DNA from: Ramlibacter lithotrophicus
GTDB taxonomy: Bacteria > Pseudomonadota > Gammaproteobacteria > Burkholderiales > Burkholderiaceae_C
Length of the DNA stretch: 64,000 nucleotides
Assembly (NCBI RefSeq): GCF_012184415.1
Contig: NZ_VTOX01000007.1
Coordinates: 124,001-188,000, forward strand
Reading direction: 5' to 3'
Position numbers and translations under genes: made by a program. Position 1 is the stretch's first letter. Each line of letters starts with the position of its first letter. Positions 38,502-47,342 of the stretch are shown here, one piece after another. Below the pieces are notes generated by a model that made no database searches, was not told the DNA's origin, and saw nothing but the letters and a program-made list of their open reading frames with translations.

Positions 38502-39041
38502 TCAGATCGGCGTCACCGACAGGTGGACCGGCCAGGCGTAGGTACCGGGCCGCGCGCCTTCCGCCAGCATGAAGCGAAAACCGAGCTCGAGGGTCGTCCG
38601 GGTCACGCCGGTTGCACTCGCGGGCTGCATCACTGCGCCGCCGGTGGGACTCAGCTGCAGCTGACTGGACAGCCCCTTGACGAGGATCTGCCGCATGAAG
38701 TCCCCTTCGCTGGCAAATTCAAGCATGTAGCCGCGCGGGCTGTTGCTTTTGATCGCCACCTGGGCCGGCGCACTGACGTCCACGTAGCCCCGAGCGACAT
38801 CCTGAGGCGTGACGACGACAGCGGCCGGTTGCGCGAGCACCCTCAGGCTGGCGTGCTTCAACACCGTGGCCGACACGGTCATCCGGGCCTGCTCGGTGGC
38901 AACGGCCGGCGCCACGGGCGCCACCATCAGCAGCGCCATGGAAGACGCGCTGAAAGAAGACGAATTGAACGAAGACGCGCCGAACGCGGAATGGCGCGCT
39001 TCGTTCTTCTCGTCCTGATTGCGCTGCCAGAAGAATCTCAT
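38502..39041 (-). CDS. Pilin-like secreted protein without cysteines, convergent with usher 2
   Basis: A 179-residue protein with a strong ribosome site (GGGAGG, five bases before the ATG at 39041). The N-terminus is polar and Ser-rich (HSAFGASSFNSSSFSASS) before a hydrophobic stretch (MALLMVAPVAPAVATEQ), so the signal peptide is unusually long or the start is internal. The mature part is beta-like (MTVSATVLKHASLRVL, GYVDVSAPAQVAIKS) and ends GTYAWPVHLSVTPI, much like the last strand of the pilins beside it. It has no Cys, so no pilin disulfide. A fimbrial subunit made from its own promoter is the best guess. Confidence 0.6.
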   Translation of the reverse strand: MRFFWQRNQDEKNEARHSAFGASSFNSSSFSASSMALLMVAPVAPAVATEQARMTVSATVLKHASLRVLAQPAAVVVTPQDVARGYVDVSAPAQVAIKSNSPRGYMLEFASEGDFMRQILVKGLSSQLQLSPTGGAVMQPASATGVTRTTLELGFRFMLAEGARPGTYAWPVHLSVTPI

Positions 39042-39262
39042 GTCGTCCTCCCTTTCCGGCTTTGCCGCATGAGGGATTCATACGAAGAATAGACCCTCGC
39101 CGCAGGATTGCATAAGAAACGCGCCGGTCCGCCTTAGGAATTTCGCTGACTCCTGGCTCCTTTCGACCGGCCCCTGGTCTGGCGCCTGCGTACCCCGCCG
39201 AAATGCAGGACCATACTCTTCCGCGCGCCGGATGGCGACAGGAGAATCACTGAGAACCGCCC

Positions 39263-40036
39263 TCAGAAGCCCTCGTGCTCCCCCAGATACCGCCACTGCC
39301 CCAGTGGCAGCTGACCCAGCAAGACGCGGCCGATGCGGACGCGCTTCAGGCCGGTGACCTTCAGGCCCACCAGTTCGCACATGCGGCGGATCTGGCGCTT
39401 CCTGCCCTCGGTGAGGACGAACCGCAGCTGCTCGGGGTTCTGCCAGTCCACTTGCGCTCGCTTGAGCGGCTTGCCGTCCAGGCTGAGGCCATGCCGCAGC
39501 CGCGCCAGTTGCGCGGCGGGGAAGGCGGACTGCACGTCGGTGAGCGCGGCGCCGTAGCTCACGCGCACCAGGTATTCCTTCTCGACGCCGCTGTCCTCTC
39601 CGATCAGCTGGCGCGCGATGCGGCCGTCCTGCGTCAGCACCAGCAGTCCGGTGGAATCGATGTCCAGGCGCCCGGCCGGCGCCAGCCCGCGCAGCTGCTG
39701 CGGCGCGAAGCGCTGTTTCGACGGATCGCCTCTCCAGTGGGTGCGCTGCTGCACCAGCGTCACCGCCGGCTGGTAGCCGTCTTCCGCCTGGCCGCTGACG
39801 TAGCCCACCGGCTTGTGCAACAGGATCGTCACCTGCTGGCTCTGCTGCCCGCGCGCCTTCGGATCGACGTCGATGCGGTCGCCGGCGCCCACCTGCAGGC
39901 CCATGGCCGCCACCTGACCGTTGACACGCACCCAACCCTTGGCGATCCAGTCGTCGGCCTCGCGGCGCGAGCACAGGCCCAGGTCGGCCAGGCGTTTGTT
40001 GAGGCGGGTGGTCGGTGCGGGTGCGGACTCGGGCAT
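39263..40036 (-). CDS. rRNA pseudouridine synthase, RsuA/RluB/RluF family
   Basis: A 257-residue RNA-modifying enzyme. An S4 RNA-binding domain (about 12-60, RLNKRLADLGLCSRREADDWI) is followed by the catalytic domain with the GRLDIDSTGLLVLTQDG motif that holds the nucleophilic Asp. Then come EKEYLVRVS and the C-terminal RKRQIRRMCELVGLKVTGLKRVRIG signature. Among family members it resembles RluF (23S rRNA U2604) by its short C-terminus and the LLHKPVGYVSGQ phrase, but the target is not certain. It lies five bases downstream of the Crp/Fnr-type gene on the same strand, so they may share a transcript. Confidence 0.88.
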   Translation of the reverse strand: MPESAPAPTTRLNKRLADLGLCSRREADDWIAKGWVRVNGQVAAMGLQVGAGDRIDVDPKARGQQSQQVTILLHKPVGYVSGQAEDGYQPAVTLVQQRTHWRGDPSKQRFAPQQLRGLAPAGRLDIDSTGLLVLTQDGRIARQLIGEDSGVEKEYLVRVSYGAALTDVQSAFPAAQLARLRHGLSLDGKPLKRAQVDWQNPEQLRFVLTEGRKRQIRRMCELVGLKVTGLKRVRIGRVLLGQLPLGQWRYLGEHEGF

Positions 40037-40041
40037 CGGGC

Positions 40042-40761
40042 CTATGCTACCCGCGAGAACAGGCTCGAACGCAGTGCGTCCAGGTCGAGGATGCGCAGGC
40101 CGCCGTATTCCACGCGGATGGTCGACTGCGCCTCCAACGCCGCCAGCGCCTCGTTCACCCGCTGGCGCGAAAGACCCACCAGGTACGCCAGCTCCTGCTG
40201 CGTGATGCGAAGCACCTCGCCGACGCCGGGATAGAGCACCGGGTTGAACAGCGCCGCCAGGCTCCGTGCGACCCGCACGTCCGGGTTCGTGAGCCGGTCG
40301 ATCTCGCGGGCGGCGATGAATTGCGCCAGCCGCTCGTTGAGCTGGTTCATCACGAAGCGGTTGAAGCCGATGGAGTGATCGAGCAGCCAGTGGAAGGTGT
40401 CCACCGGAAGGCCGGCGACGATGCTGCGGCGCAGCGCCTGGATGTTGTAGCGGTAGCTCTCGCGCTTGAGGGCCGTGCCTTCGCCGAACCATCCGCCCGG
40501 GGGCATGCCGGTGTAGGTCATCGTCTGCCCCTGCGCGTTGTCGGTACTCATCTTGAGCAACCCCTCGACGACGCCGAACCAGTACGTGACCGGCCGGCCC
40601 ACGCGACACACGTAGTCGCCCGGCATCGCATCGCTCACCTTCAGCTCCGACACGGCCCGGGCGCAGTGGTCGGGACTGAGCACCTTCAGCCAGGGGACGC
40701 CGGCAAGTTCCTGGGCCGTGGGATCGCGGCGCCGCTGGTGCAAGGTCAGGTCGGTGTTCAT
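40042..40761 (-). CDS. Crp/Fnr-family transcription regulator
   Basis: A 239-residue regulator with an N-terminal cyclic-nucleotide-binding-like beta-barrel (about 25-140, including PGDYVCRVGRPVTYWFGVVEGLLK and PGGWFGEGTAL), a dimer helix, and a Crp-type helix-turn-helix near the C-terminus (about 185-210, QQELAYLVGLSRQRVNEAL). It has no Fnr-type cluster of cysteines near the N-terminus, and the cAMP-contact residues do not match Crp, so the effector is unknown. It is divergent from the acyl-CoA synthetase/ABC importer operon, with two inverted repeats in between, so it is the obvious candidate regulator of that operon. Confidence 0.88.
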   Translation of the reverse strand: MNTDLTLHQRRRDPTAQELAGVPWLKVLSPDHCARAVSELKVSDAMPGDYVCRVGRPVTYWFGVVEGLLKMSTDNAQGQTMTYTGMPPGGWFGEGTALKRESYRYNIQALRRSIVAGLPVDTFHWLLDHSIGFNRFVMNQLNERLAQFIAAREIDRLTNPDVRVARSLAALFNPVLYPGVGEVLRITQQELAYLVGLSRQRVNEALAALEAQSTIRVEYGGLRILDLDALRSSLFSRVA

Positions 40762-40814
40762 GTCGCGCGCTTCGCATCGCTTCCGGCCGCCGGACCAACC
40801 GCGGCGGCCGGCCT

Positions 40815-40859
40815 GTCCTCATCGGGGCAGCTCCTATGAGGACATTCCCTAGGAATGTC
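40815..40859. promoter_or_regulatory. Two overlapping inverted repeats in divergent control region
   Basis: GTCCTCAT (40815-40822) pairs with ATGAGGAC (40836-40843) across 13 bases, and GACATTCC (40841-40848) with GGAATGTC (40852-40859) across three. A TAGTAT (40893-40898) could be the -10 for the plus-strand operon, with no good -35. This suggests activator-dependent control by the neighbouring Crp/Fnr-type protein. Neither repeat matches the E. coli Crp or Fnr consensus. Confidence 0.55.
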
Positions 40860-40933
40860 GTCGCAAAGACAAAAGGACGTCAAAGTAAATCCTAGTATGC
40901 GCTGGACTCAAGCCAGCAAGCAAGGACTACCAC

Positions 40934-42880
40934 ATGGACACGACGTTCCCGCGACTGCTGCTCCAGCACGCCGCGGAGCGGCCTGGGGACCCCGCCATTC
41001 GCGAGAAGGAATACGGCATCTGGCAGACCCACACCTGGTCCGACCTGGCCACGCTCGTCGAGCACGTGGCGTGCGGCCTGCACGGCGCCGGGCTCGTCGA
41101 GGGCGATCACCTGGTCGTCATCGGTGCCAATCGCCCCCGCCTGTACGCCACGATGCTCGCCGTGCAGGCGCTCGGCGCGGTGCCGATCCCGCTGTACCAG
41201 GATGCCGTCGGCGGCGAGTGCGTCTTCCCGATCAACAACGCCGAGGTTCGCTTCGCGTTCGCCGAGGACCAGGAGCAGGTCGACAAGCTGCTGGAGATCC
41301 GCGGCCAGTGCCCGCTGCTGCAAGGAATCTACTACGACGACCCCCGAGGCCTGCGCAAGTACAGCGAACCCGGCCTGGCGCCGCTCGACGAGCTGATCGA
41401 GTCGGGCCGCGGCTTCGCCCGGCAGAATCCCGCGTTCTTCCGCGGCGAGGTCGAGAAGGCGCGGTCCGACGACGTGGCGGCCATGTTCTTCACCTCGGGG
41501 ACGACCGGCAACCCGAAGGGCGTGGTCCACACGCATCGCAGCCTGCTGGACCGGGCCAGGGCCGGCGCCGACTTCGACAAGCTCACGCACCGCGAGGAGG
41601 TGCTCGCGTACCTGCCTCCGGCCTGGATCGGCCAGAACATCTTCAGCTACGCCCAATGGCTCGCCTGCGGCTACGTGGTCAACTGCCCCGAGTCGGCCAG
41701 CACGGTGAGCATCGACCTGAAGGAAATCGGGCCGACCTACTATTTCGCTCCGCCCCGCATCTTCGAAGGGCTGCTCACCAGCGTGACGATCCGCATGGAG
41801 GATGCCGGCTGGATCAAGCGCAAGATGTTCGGCCATTTCATGGAGGTCGCGCGCAAGGTCGGGCCGGCGCTCAAGGAACACAAGCCCGTCGGCTTGCTGC
41901 AGCGCGTGCAGTACGCCCTGGGGAATGCGCTGGTGTACGGGCCGCTGCGCAACAACCTGGGCTTCTCCCGCGTCCGGGTCGCGTATACGGCGGGCGAGGC
42001 GATCGGGCCGGACCTGTTCACTTTCTATCGCTCCATCGGGGTCAACCTCAAGCAGCTGTACGGGTCCACCGAAACCGCGGTATTCGTCTGCCTGCAGCCC
42101 GACGACCAGGTCAAGCCCGACACGGTCGGCATCCCGATCGCCGGCGTGGAGATCAAGGTGGCCGAGAACGGCGAGGTGCTGGTTCGCTCGCGCGGCCTGC
42201 TCAAGGAGTACTACAAGAACCCCGAGGCGACCGCCGAGGTGCTGACGGCCGACGGCTGGTATCACACCAGCGACGCCGGCTTCCTCGACGCGCATGGACA
42301 CCTCAAGATCATCGACCGCGTCAAGGACGTGGGCCACATCCGCGGCGGCGTCAACGACGGCGCGATGTTCGCGCCCAAGTACGTCGAGAACAAGCTGAAG
42401 TTCTTCCCCTACATCAAGGAAGTGGTCGCGTACGGTGACGGCCGCGAGCAGGTTTGCGTCATGATCAACATCGACTTCGACGCCGTCGGCAACTGGGCGG
42501 AGCGGCGCAACCTGCCATACGCCGGTTATCCGGACCTCTCGCAGAAACCCGAGGTCTACGCTCTGATCAAGGAATGCGTCGAGAAGGTGAACGCCGACCT
42601 CGCGGCCGACGAGCGGCTGGCCGGCTCCCAGGTCAGCCGCTTCCTGATCCTGCACAAGGAACTCGATGCCGACGACGGCGAGCTGACCCGCACCAACAAG
42701 GTCCGGCGCGGATTCATCGCCGAGAAGTACGCGGTGCTGGTCGACGCGCTGTACGGAGGCAGGACCGAGCAGCACATCGAGACGCAGGTCAAGTTCGAGG
42801 ACGGCCGCACGGGCGTCGTGAGCGCCACGTTGCGCATGGTCGACACCCGCACCTTCGAGCCCCTGAAGGCCGCCGCATGA
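40934..42880 (+). CDS. AMP-dependent acyl-CoA synthetase, long-chain type
   Basis: A 648-residue adenylate-forming CoA ligase that activates a carboxylic acid. The P-loop is MFFTSGTTGNPKGVVHTH, the A5 motif is LYGSTETAVFVCLQ, the hinge is in LKIIDRVKDVGHIRGG and the C-terminal catalytic Lys is in TRTNKVRRGFI. Length and motifs fit the long-chain fatty-acyl/ABC-importer-linked group. It is the first gene of an operon with Liv-type importer genes; livG follows 37 bases later. The ABC context suggests it activates the imported acid. It may also act on fatty or phenylalkanoic acids; the substrate cannot be read here. Confidence 0.88.
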   Translation: MDTTFPRLLLQHAAERPGDPAIREKEYGIWQTHTWSDLATLVEHVACGLHGAGLVEGDHLVVIGANRPRLYATMLAVQALGAVPIPLYQDAVGGECVFPINNAEVRFAFAEDQEQVDKLLEIRGQCPLLQGIYYDDPRGLRKYSEPGLAPLDELIESGRGFARQNPAFFRGEVEKARSDDVAAMFFTSGTTGNPKGVVHTHRSLLDRARAGADFDKLTHREEVLAYLPPAWIGQNIFSYAQWLACGYVVNCPESASTVSIDLKEIGPTYYFAPPRIFEGLLTSVTIRMEDAGWIKRKMFGHFMEVARKVGPALKEHKPVGLLQRVQYALGNALVYGPLRNNLGFSRVRVAYTAGEAIGPDLFTFYRSIGVNLKQLYGSTETAVFVCLQPDDQVKPDTVGIPIAGVEIKVAENGEVLVRSRGLLKEYYKNPEATAEVLTADGWYHTSDAGFLDAHGHLKIIDRVKDVGHIRGGVNDGAMFAPKYVENKLKFFPYIKEVVAYGDGREQVCVMINIDFDAVGNWAERRNLPYAGYPDLSQKPEVYALIKECVEKVNADLAADERLAGSQVSRFLILHKELDADDGELTRTNKVRRGFIAEKYAVLVDALYGGRTEQHIETQVKFEDGRTGVVSATLRMVDTRTFEPLKAAA

Positions 42881-42917
42881 AAAACGCCAGCCCCGAGAGC
42901 CGGGCCGAGGAGATCCA

Positions 42918-43799
42918 ATGAGCAGCATCACCTTGCGCTCGGAACCCGTCGAAGCCGTGCCGCCGGACATGGCGGCGCGACTCGTCGAGCAGACGAGCGC
43001 CAACCAGCCGATCGCCCCAGCCCGCCGCACCGGCGAGGTGATCATGGACGTGCAGAACATCTCGCTCAGCTTCGGCGGCGTGAAAGCGCTGTCGGACATC
43101 TCCTTCGACGTGAGGGAGCACGAGATCCGCGCCATCATCGGCCCCAACGGCGCCGGCAAGAGCTCGATGCTCAATTGCATCAACGGCGTCTACCAGCCGC
43201 AGGAAGGCTCGATCACGTTCCGTGGCCGGACGTTCCGGCACATGAACAGCCACCAGGTGGCGACCATGGGCGTCGCGCGCACGTTCCAGAACCTGGCCCT
43301 GTTCAAGGGCATGAGCGTCCTCGACAACATCATGACGGGGCGCAACCTGCGCATCAAGAGCAACCTGTTCCTGCAGGCGCTGCGCATCGGCCCGGCGGAG
43401 CGCGAGGAGATCCGGCACCGCGAGTTCGTCGAGCACATCATCGACTTCCTCGAGATCCAGCCGTACCGCAAGACGCCCGTGGGCCAGCTGCCGTACGGAC
43501 TGCAGAAGCGGGTCGACCTCGGACGCGCGCTCGCGATGGAGCCGCAACTGCTGCTGCTGGACGAGCCGATGGCCGGCATGAACGTCGAGGAGAAGCAGGA
43601 CATGTGCCGCTTCGTGCTGGACGTCAACGACGAGTTCGGGACCACGGTGGTGCTGATCGAGCACGACATGGGCGTCGTCATGGACATCAGCGACCGCGTG
43701 GTGGTGCTCGATTACGGCCGCAAGATCGGCGACGGAACGCCCGCCGAAGTCCGCGACAACCCGGACGTGATCAAGGCCTATCTGGGCACGTCGCACTGA
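42918..43799 (+). CDS. Branched-chain amino acid-type ABC transporter ATPase, LivG-like
   Basis: A 293-residue ATPase. About 35 residues of non-conserved N-terminal sequence precede the core. Walker A is GPNGAGKSS, the signature is the LivG variant GLQKRVDLGRAL, Walker B is LLLLDEPMAGM and the switch His is in VVLIEHDMGVVMD. The insert between Q-loop and signature (ALFKGMSVLDNIMTG) is typical of LivG. It pairs with the LivF-like ATPase further down. A GAGGAG site precedes the ATG at 42918. It is the second gene of the operon. Confidence 0.9.
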   Translation: MSSITLRSEPVEAVPPDMAARLVEQTSANQPIAPARRTGEVIMDVQNISLSFGGVKALSDISFDVREHEIRAIIGPNGAGKSSMLNCINGVYQPQEGSITFRGRTFRHMNSHQVATMGVARTFQNLALFKGMSVLDNIMTGRNLRIKSNLFLQALRIGPAEREEIRHREFVEHIIDFLEIQPYRKTPVGQLPYGLQKRVDLGRALAMEPQLLLLDEPMAGMNVEEKQDMCRFVLDVNDEFGTTVVLIEHDMGVVMDISDRVVVLDYGRKIGDGTPAEVRDNPDVIKAYLGTSH

Positions 43800-43808
43800 G
43801 GAAACGTC

Positions 43809-44738
43809 ATGGGATTCTTTCTGGAAACGGTATTCGGCGGCCTCATGGCGGGGATGCTGTACTCGCTCGTCGCGCTGGGGTTCGTGCTGATCTTCAAGGC
43901 GTCCGGCGTCTTCAATTTCGCGCAGGGCGCCATGGTGCTGTTCGCGGCGCTGGCCATGGCGCGCTTCGCCGAGTGGCTTCCCGGCTGGATCGGCGTCGAG
44001 AACATCTTCGTCGTCACCGCCATCGCCGTGATCCTCGCCGGCGCCGTCATGTTCGTCGTGGCGTGGCTGGTGGAGCGGCTAGTGCTGCGGCACCTCGTGA
44101 ACCAGGAAGGCGCCACCCTGTTGATGGCGACGCTGGGCATCGCCTACTTCATGGACGGGCTCGGCCAGACGATCTTCGGCAGCGACATCTACAAGATCGA
44201 CGTCGGCATGCCCAAGGACCCGGTCATGGCGTTCGAGAGCGTCTTCCAGGGTGGCATCCTCCTGAACAAGGAGGACATGGTCGCGGCCGTGGTGGCCGCG
44301 CTGCTGGTGTTGCTCCTCAGCCTGTTCTTCCAGAAGACCGGAACGGGCCGCGCCCTGCGCGCGGTGGCGGACGACCACCAGGCCGCGCAGTCGATCGGCA
44401 TCCCGCTGAACCGCATCTGGGTCATCGTCTGGTGCGTGGCCGGCGTCGTGGCGCTGGTTGCCGGGATCATCTGGGGCAGCAAGCTGGGCGTGCAGTTCTC
44501 GCTCGCGACCGTGGCCATGCGGGCGCTGCCGGTGGTGATCCTGGGCGGGCTCACCTCGGTGCCGGGCGCCATCATCGGCGGCCTGATCATCGGCGTCGGC
44601 GAAAAGGTATCGGAGGTCTTCCTCGGCCCGTACGTCGGCGGCGGCATCGAGATCTGGTTCGCGTACGTGCTCGCGCTGCTGTTCCTGCTGGTGCGCCCGC
44701 AGGGATTGTTCGGCGAGAAAATCATCGACAGGGTCTGA
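43809..44738 (+). CDS. LivH-type ABC permease
   Basis: A 309-residue inner-membrane permease with about eight helices (first at MLYSLVALGFVLIFKASG). It has the LivH family stretch GVFNFAQGAMVLFAALAMA, RAVADDHQAAQSIGI (the coupling-helix region that contacts the ATPase) and a C-terminal LLVRPQGLFGEK tail. The start lies nine bases after the livG-like stop, so the two are coupled. Forms the heterodimeric pore with the LivM-like protein that follows. Confidence 0.92.
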   Translation: MGFFLETVFGGLMAGMLYSLVALGFVLIFKASGVFNFAQGAMVLFAALAMARFAEWLPGWIGVENIFVVTAIAVILAGAVMFVVAWLVERLVLRHLVNQEGATLLMATLGIAYFMDGLGQTIFGSDIYKIDVGMPKDPVMAFESVFQGGILLNKEDMVAAVVAALLVLLLSLFFQKTGTGRALRAVADDHQAAQSIGIPLNRIWVIVWCVAGVVALVAGIIWGSKLGVQFSLATVAMRALPVVILGGLTSVPGAIIGGLIIGVGEKVSEVFLGPYVGGGIEIWFAYVLALLFLLVRPQGLFGEKIIDRV

Positions 44739-44747
44739 GGAGCCGCC

Positions 44748-45824
44748 ATGCTTTACAGAGAAAACGGCCAGTTCAAGACGACCTATCGCGCCGACCAGCA
44801 GATCTTCCCGATCACGCAGGACCGCCTGTTCATCGCCGCGGCACTGCTCTTCGCCTTCGTGGTGGTGCCGGGGATCGCCAGCGACTACACGTTTCGCGCC
44901 CTGCTGGTGCCCTTCCTGATCATGTCGCTCGCCGCACTCGGCGTGAACATCCTGGTGGGGTACTGCGGGCAGATCTCGCTGGGTTCCGGCGCGTTCATGG
45001 CGGTAGGGGCCTATGGCGCGTACAACTTCTTCACCCGCATCCCGAACATGCCGCTGCTGCCGGCGCTGCTGGTCGGTGGCCTGTGCGCCACCGTCTTCGG
45101 CGTGATCTTCGGTCTGCCGAGCCTGCGCGTGAAGGGCCTGTACCTCGCCGTCGCGACGCTGGCGGCCCAGTTCTTCTCCGACTGGATGTTCCTGCGCATC
45201 AAGTGGTTCACCAACTATGCGCCGTCCGGCTCGGTTTCCGTGTCCGGCATGCAGGTGCTCGGCATGCCGATCGATTCGCCCGTGAGCAAGTACCTGCTGT
45301 GCCTGAGCATCCTGGTGGTGATGGGCCTGCTCGCGAAGAACCTCGTGCGCAGCGCCATGGGACGGGAATGGATGGCGATCCGCGACATGGACGTGGCAGC
45401 CGCCGTGATCGGCATCCGGCCGATGTACGCGAAACTCACGGCCTTCGCGGTCAGTTCCTTCATCGTCGGCGTCGCCGGCGCGCTGTGGGGCTTCGTCTAC
45501 CTCGGTGCCTGGGAGCCCGCCGCCTTCTCGGTCGACCAGTCGTTCCGGCTGCTGTTCATGGTGATCATCGGCGGCCTCGGCTCGATCATGGGCAGCTTCT
45601 TCGGCGCCGCTTTCATCGTGCTGCTGCCGATCGGGCTGAACCAGTTCCTGCCGGTGTTGCTCGGCTGGTTCGGCATCGAGATTTCCACCGCCGGCATCTC
45701 GCATGCCGAACTGATGATCTTCGGCGCGCTGATCGTGTGGTTCCTGATCGTCGAGCCACACGGCCTGGCCAAGCTGTGGTCCACGGGCAAGCAGAAGCTG
45801 CGGCTGTGGCCGTTCCCCCATTGA
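44748..45824 (+). CDS. LivM-type ABC permease
   Basis: A 358-residue inner-membrane permease with about ten helices. The family signatures NILVGYCGQISLGSGAFMAVGAYG, LRVKGLYLAVATLAAQFF and the coupling region AIRDMDVAAAVIGIRP are clear. The N-terminal soluble part (about 1-28, with a YRADQQIFPITQD stretch) is longer than in LivM of E. coli. The ATG at 44748 is nine bases after the LivH-like stop. The tail LIVEPHGLAKLWSTGKQ is typical of Burkholderiales members in aromatic- or fatty-acid-linked operons. Confidence 0.92.
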   Translation: MLYRENGQFKTTYRADQQIFPITQDRLFIAAALLFAFVVVPGIASDYTFRALLVPFLIMSLAALGVNILVGYCGQISLGSGAFMAVGAYGAYNFFTRIPNMPLLPALLVGGLCATVFGVIFGLPSLRVKGLYLAVATLAAQFFSDWMFLRIKWFTNYAPSGSVSVSGMQVLGMPIDSPVSKYLLCLSILVVMGLLAKNLVRSAMGREWMAIRDMDVAAAVIGIRPMYAKLTAFAVSSFIVGVAGALWGFVYLGAWEPAAFSVDQSFRLLFMVIIGGLGSIMGSFFGAAFIVLLPIGLNQFLPVLLGWFGIEISTAGISHAELMIFGALIVWFLIVEPHGLAKLWSTGKQKLRLWPFPH

Positions 45825-45884
45825 GCGAAAGAGTCTGTTTTCAGGCAACCCGGCACCGCAAGTGCCCCAACTAGAGGAGACGTC

Positions 45885-47204
45885 ATGAAATTGCGCAACC
45901 TTGCTCTCGCCACGTGCCTGGCGGCGGTGGCCGCCACGGCGGCGATCGCCCAGCCGAAGGAGCAGTTCTTTCCCGCCCTGCCCTACCGGACCGGCCCTTA
46001 CGCCCCCAACGGCGTGCCCTGGGCCAACGGTTATCTCGACTACCTCAAGCTGGTGAACGCCCGCGGCGGCATCAACGGCGTCAAGATCATCTTCGAGGAA
46101 TGCGAGACCGGCTACGACACGGCCCGCGGTGTCGAGTGCTACGAGCGGCTGAAAGGCAAGCACGGCGGCGCCACGCTGTTCCAGCCGCTGTCGACCGGCA
46201 TCACGTTCGCCCTGACCGACAAGGCGCCGGGCGACAAGATCCCGCTGATCACGGCGGGCTACGGCCGCAGCGAGAGCCAGGACGGCGGCGTGTTCAAGTG
46301 GAACTTCCCCCTGGCCGGCACCTACTGGCTGGCTGCCGACGTGCTGGTGCAGTACATCGGCAAGAAGGAAGGCGGCCTCGACAAGCTCAAGGGCAAGAAG
46401 ATCTCGCTGGTCTATCACGACAGCCCGTACGGCAAGGAGCCGATCGCGCTGCTGCAGGAGCGCAGCAAGATGCACGGCTTCGACTTGCAGCTGCTGCCGG
46501 TCGCTCACCCCGGCGTGGAGCAGAAGGCCACCTGGCTGCAGATCAGACAGGCGCGTCCCGACTACGTGCTGCTGTGGGGCTGGGGCGTGATGAACTCCAC
46601 CTCGCTGAAGGAAGCGCAGGCCACCGGTTATCCGCGCGACAAGATGTACGGCGTCTGGTGGTCCGGTGCCGAGCCCGACGTCAAGGACGTCGGCGAGGGG
46701 GCGAAGGGCTACAACGCGATCGCGATGCAGCACGGCGCCGAACCGCAGGCAGCGGTGGTCAAGGAGGTGCTGGACAAGCTGCATGCCAAGGGCCAGGGCA
46801 CCGGGCCGAAGGAAGAAGTCGGCAGCGTGCTGTACATGCGGGGCCTGATGAGCGCCATGATGGGCGTCGAGGGCGTGCGTGCGGCGCAGGAGCGCTTCGG
46901 CAAGGGCAAGTGGATGAGCGGCGAGCAGGTGCGCTGGGGCCTCGAGAACCTGAACCTCACGCAGGCCAAGCTCGACGCACTGGGCTTCAAGGGCGTCATG
47001 CGCCCGATCAGCACCTCGTGCATGGACCACCTGGGCTCGAACTGGGCCCGCATCCACACCTGGGACGGCAAGCAGTGGAAGTTCACGTCCGACTGGCTGC
47101 AGGCTGACGAACAGGTGCTCAAGCCGCTGGTCAAGCAGACCGCCGACAAGTACGCCACCGAGAAGAAGCTGCAGCGGCGCACGCCGCAGGATTGCCAATC
47201 CTGA
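45885..47204 (+). CDS. Liv-type periplasmic substrate-binding protein
   Basis: A 439-residue type I binding protein with a signal peptide (about 1-22, LATCLAAVAATAAIAQP). The fold's two lobes and a ligand pocket are seen in YRTGPYAPNGVPWANGYLDYL, GGINGVKIIFEECETGYD (with one Cys), LSTGITFALTDKAP and the hinge GVRAAQERFGKG. It is about 60 residues longer than LivJ (about 370), a feature of binding proteins for aromatic or larger organic acids. The pocket does not show the Gly-Ser-Thr/Asp set of LivJ that binds amino acids, so leucine is not a likely ligand. It sits between the permeases and the LivF-like ATPase. Confidence 0.88.
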   Translation: MKLRNLALATCLAAVAATAAIAQPKEQFFPALPYRTGPYAPNGVPWANGYLDYLKLVNARGGINGVKIIFEECETGYDTARGVECYERLKGKHGGATLFQPLSTGITFALTDKAPGDKIPLITAGYGRSESQDGGVFKWNFPLAGTYWLAADVLVQYIGKKEGGLDKLKGKKISLVYHDSPYGKEPIALLQERSKMHGFDLQLLPVAHPGVEQKATWLQIRQARPDYVLLWGWGVMNSTSLKEAQATGYPRDKMYGVWWSGAEPDVKDVGEGAKGYNAIAMQHGAEPQAAVVKEVLDKLHAKGQGTGPKEEVGSVLYMRGLMSAMMGVEGVRAAQERFGKGKWMSGEQVRWGLENLNLTQAKLDALGFKGVMRPISTSCMDHLGSNWARIHTWDGKQWKFTSDWLQADEQVLKPLVKQTADKYATEKKLQRRTPQDCQS

Positions 47205-47251
47205 GGTCGGCAATCCGCGGCGCCGCCGCGGATTGACAGCACCCTCCCCGT

Positions 47252-47329
47252 CCCCTCCCGCCAGGCGGGAGGGGCAGCGCCTCCGAGGAGGCGCCAATCG
47301 ACAGGGGCGCCCGCGCTCCTGCCGATTGG
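47252..47329 (+). repeat. Three consecutive hairpins inside the importer operon
   Basis: Within the 138-base gap before the LivF-like gene lie hairpin 1 CCCCTCCCGCC/GGCGGGAGGGG (47252-47274), hairpin 2 GCGCCTCC/GGAGGCGC (47277-47294) and hairpin 3 CCAATCG...CGATTGG with inner CAGG/CCTG (47294-47329). No T-run follows. Possibly a dispersed repeat or a transcript-stabilising element that sets binding-protein excess. Confidence 0.6.
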
Positions 47330-47342
47330 TGAAAGAGAACCC

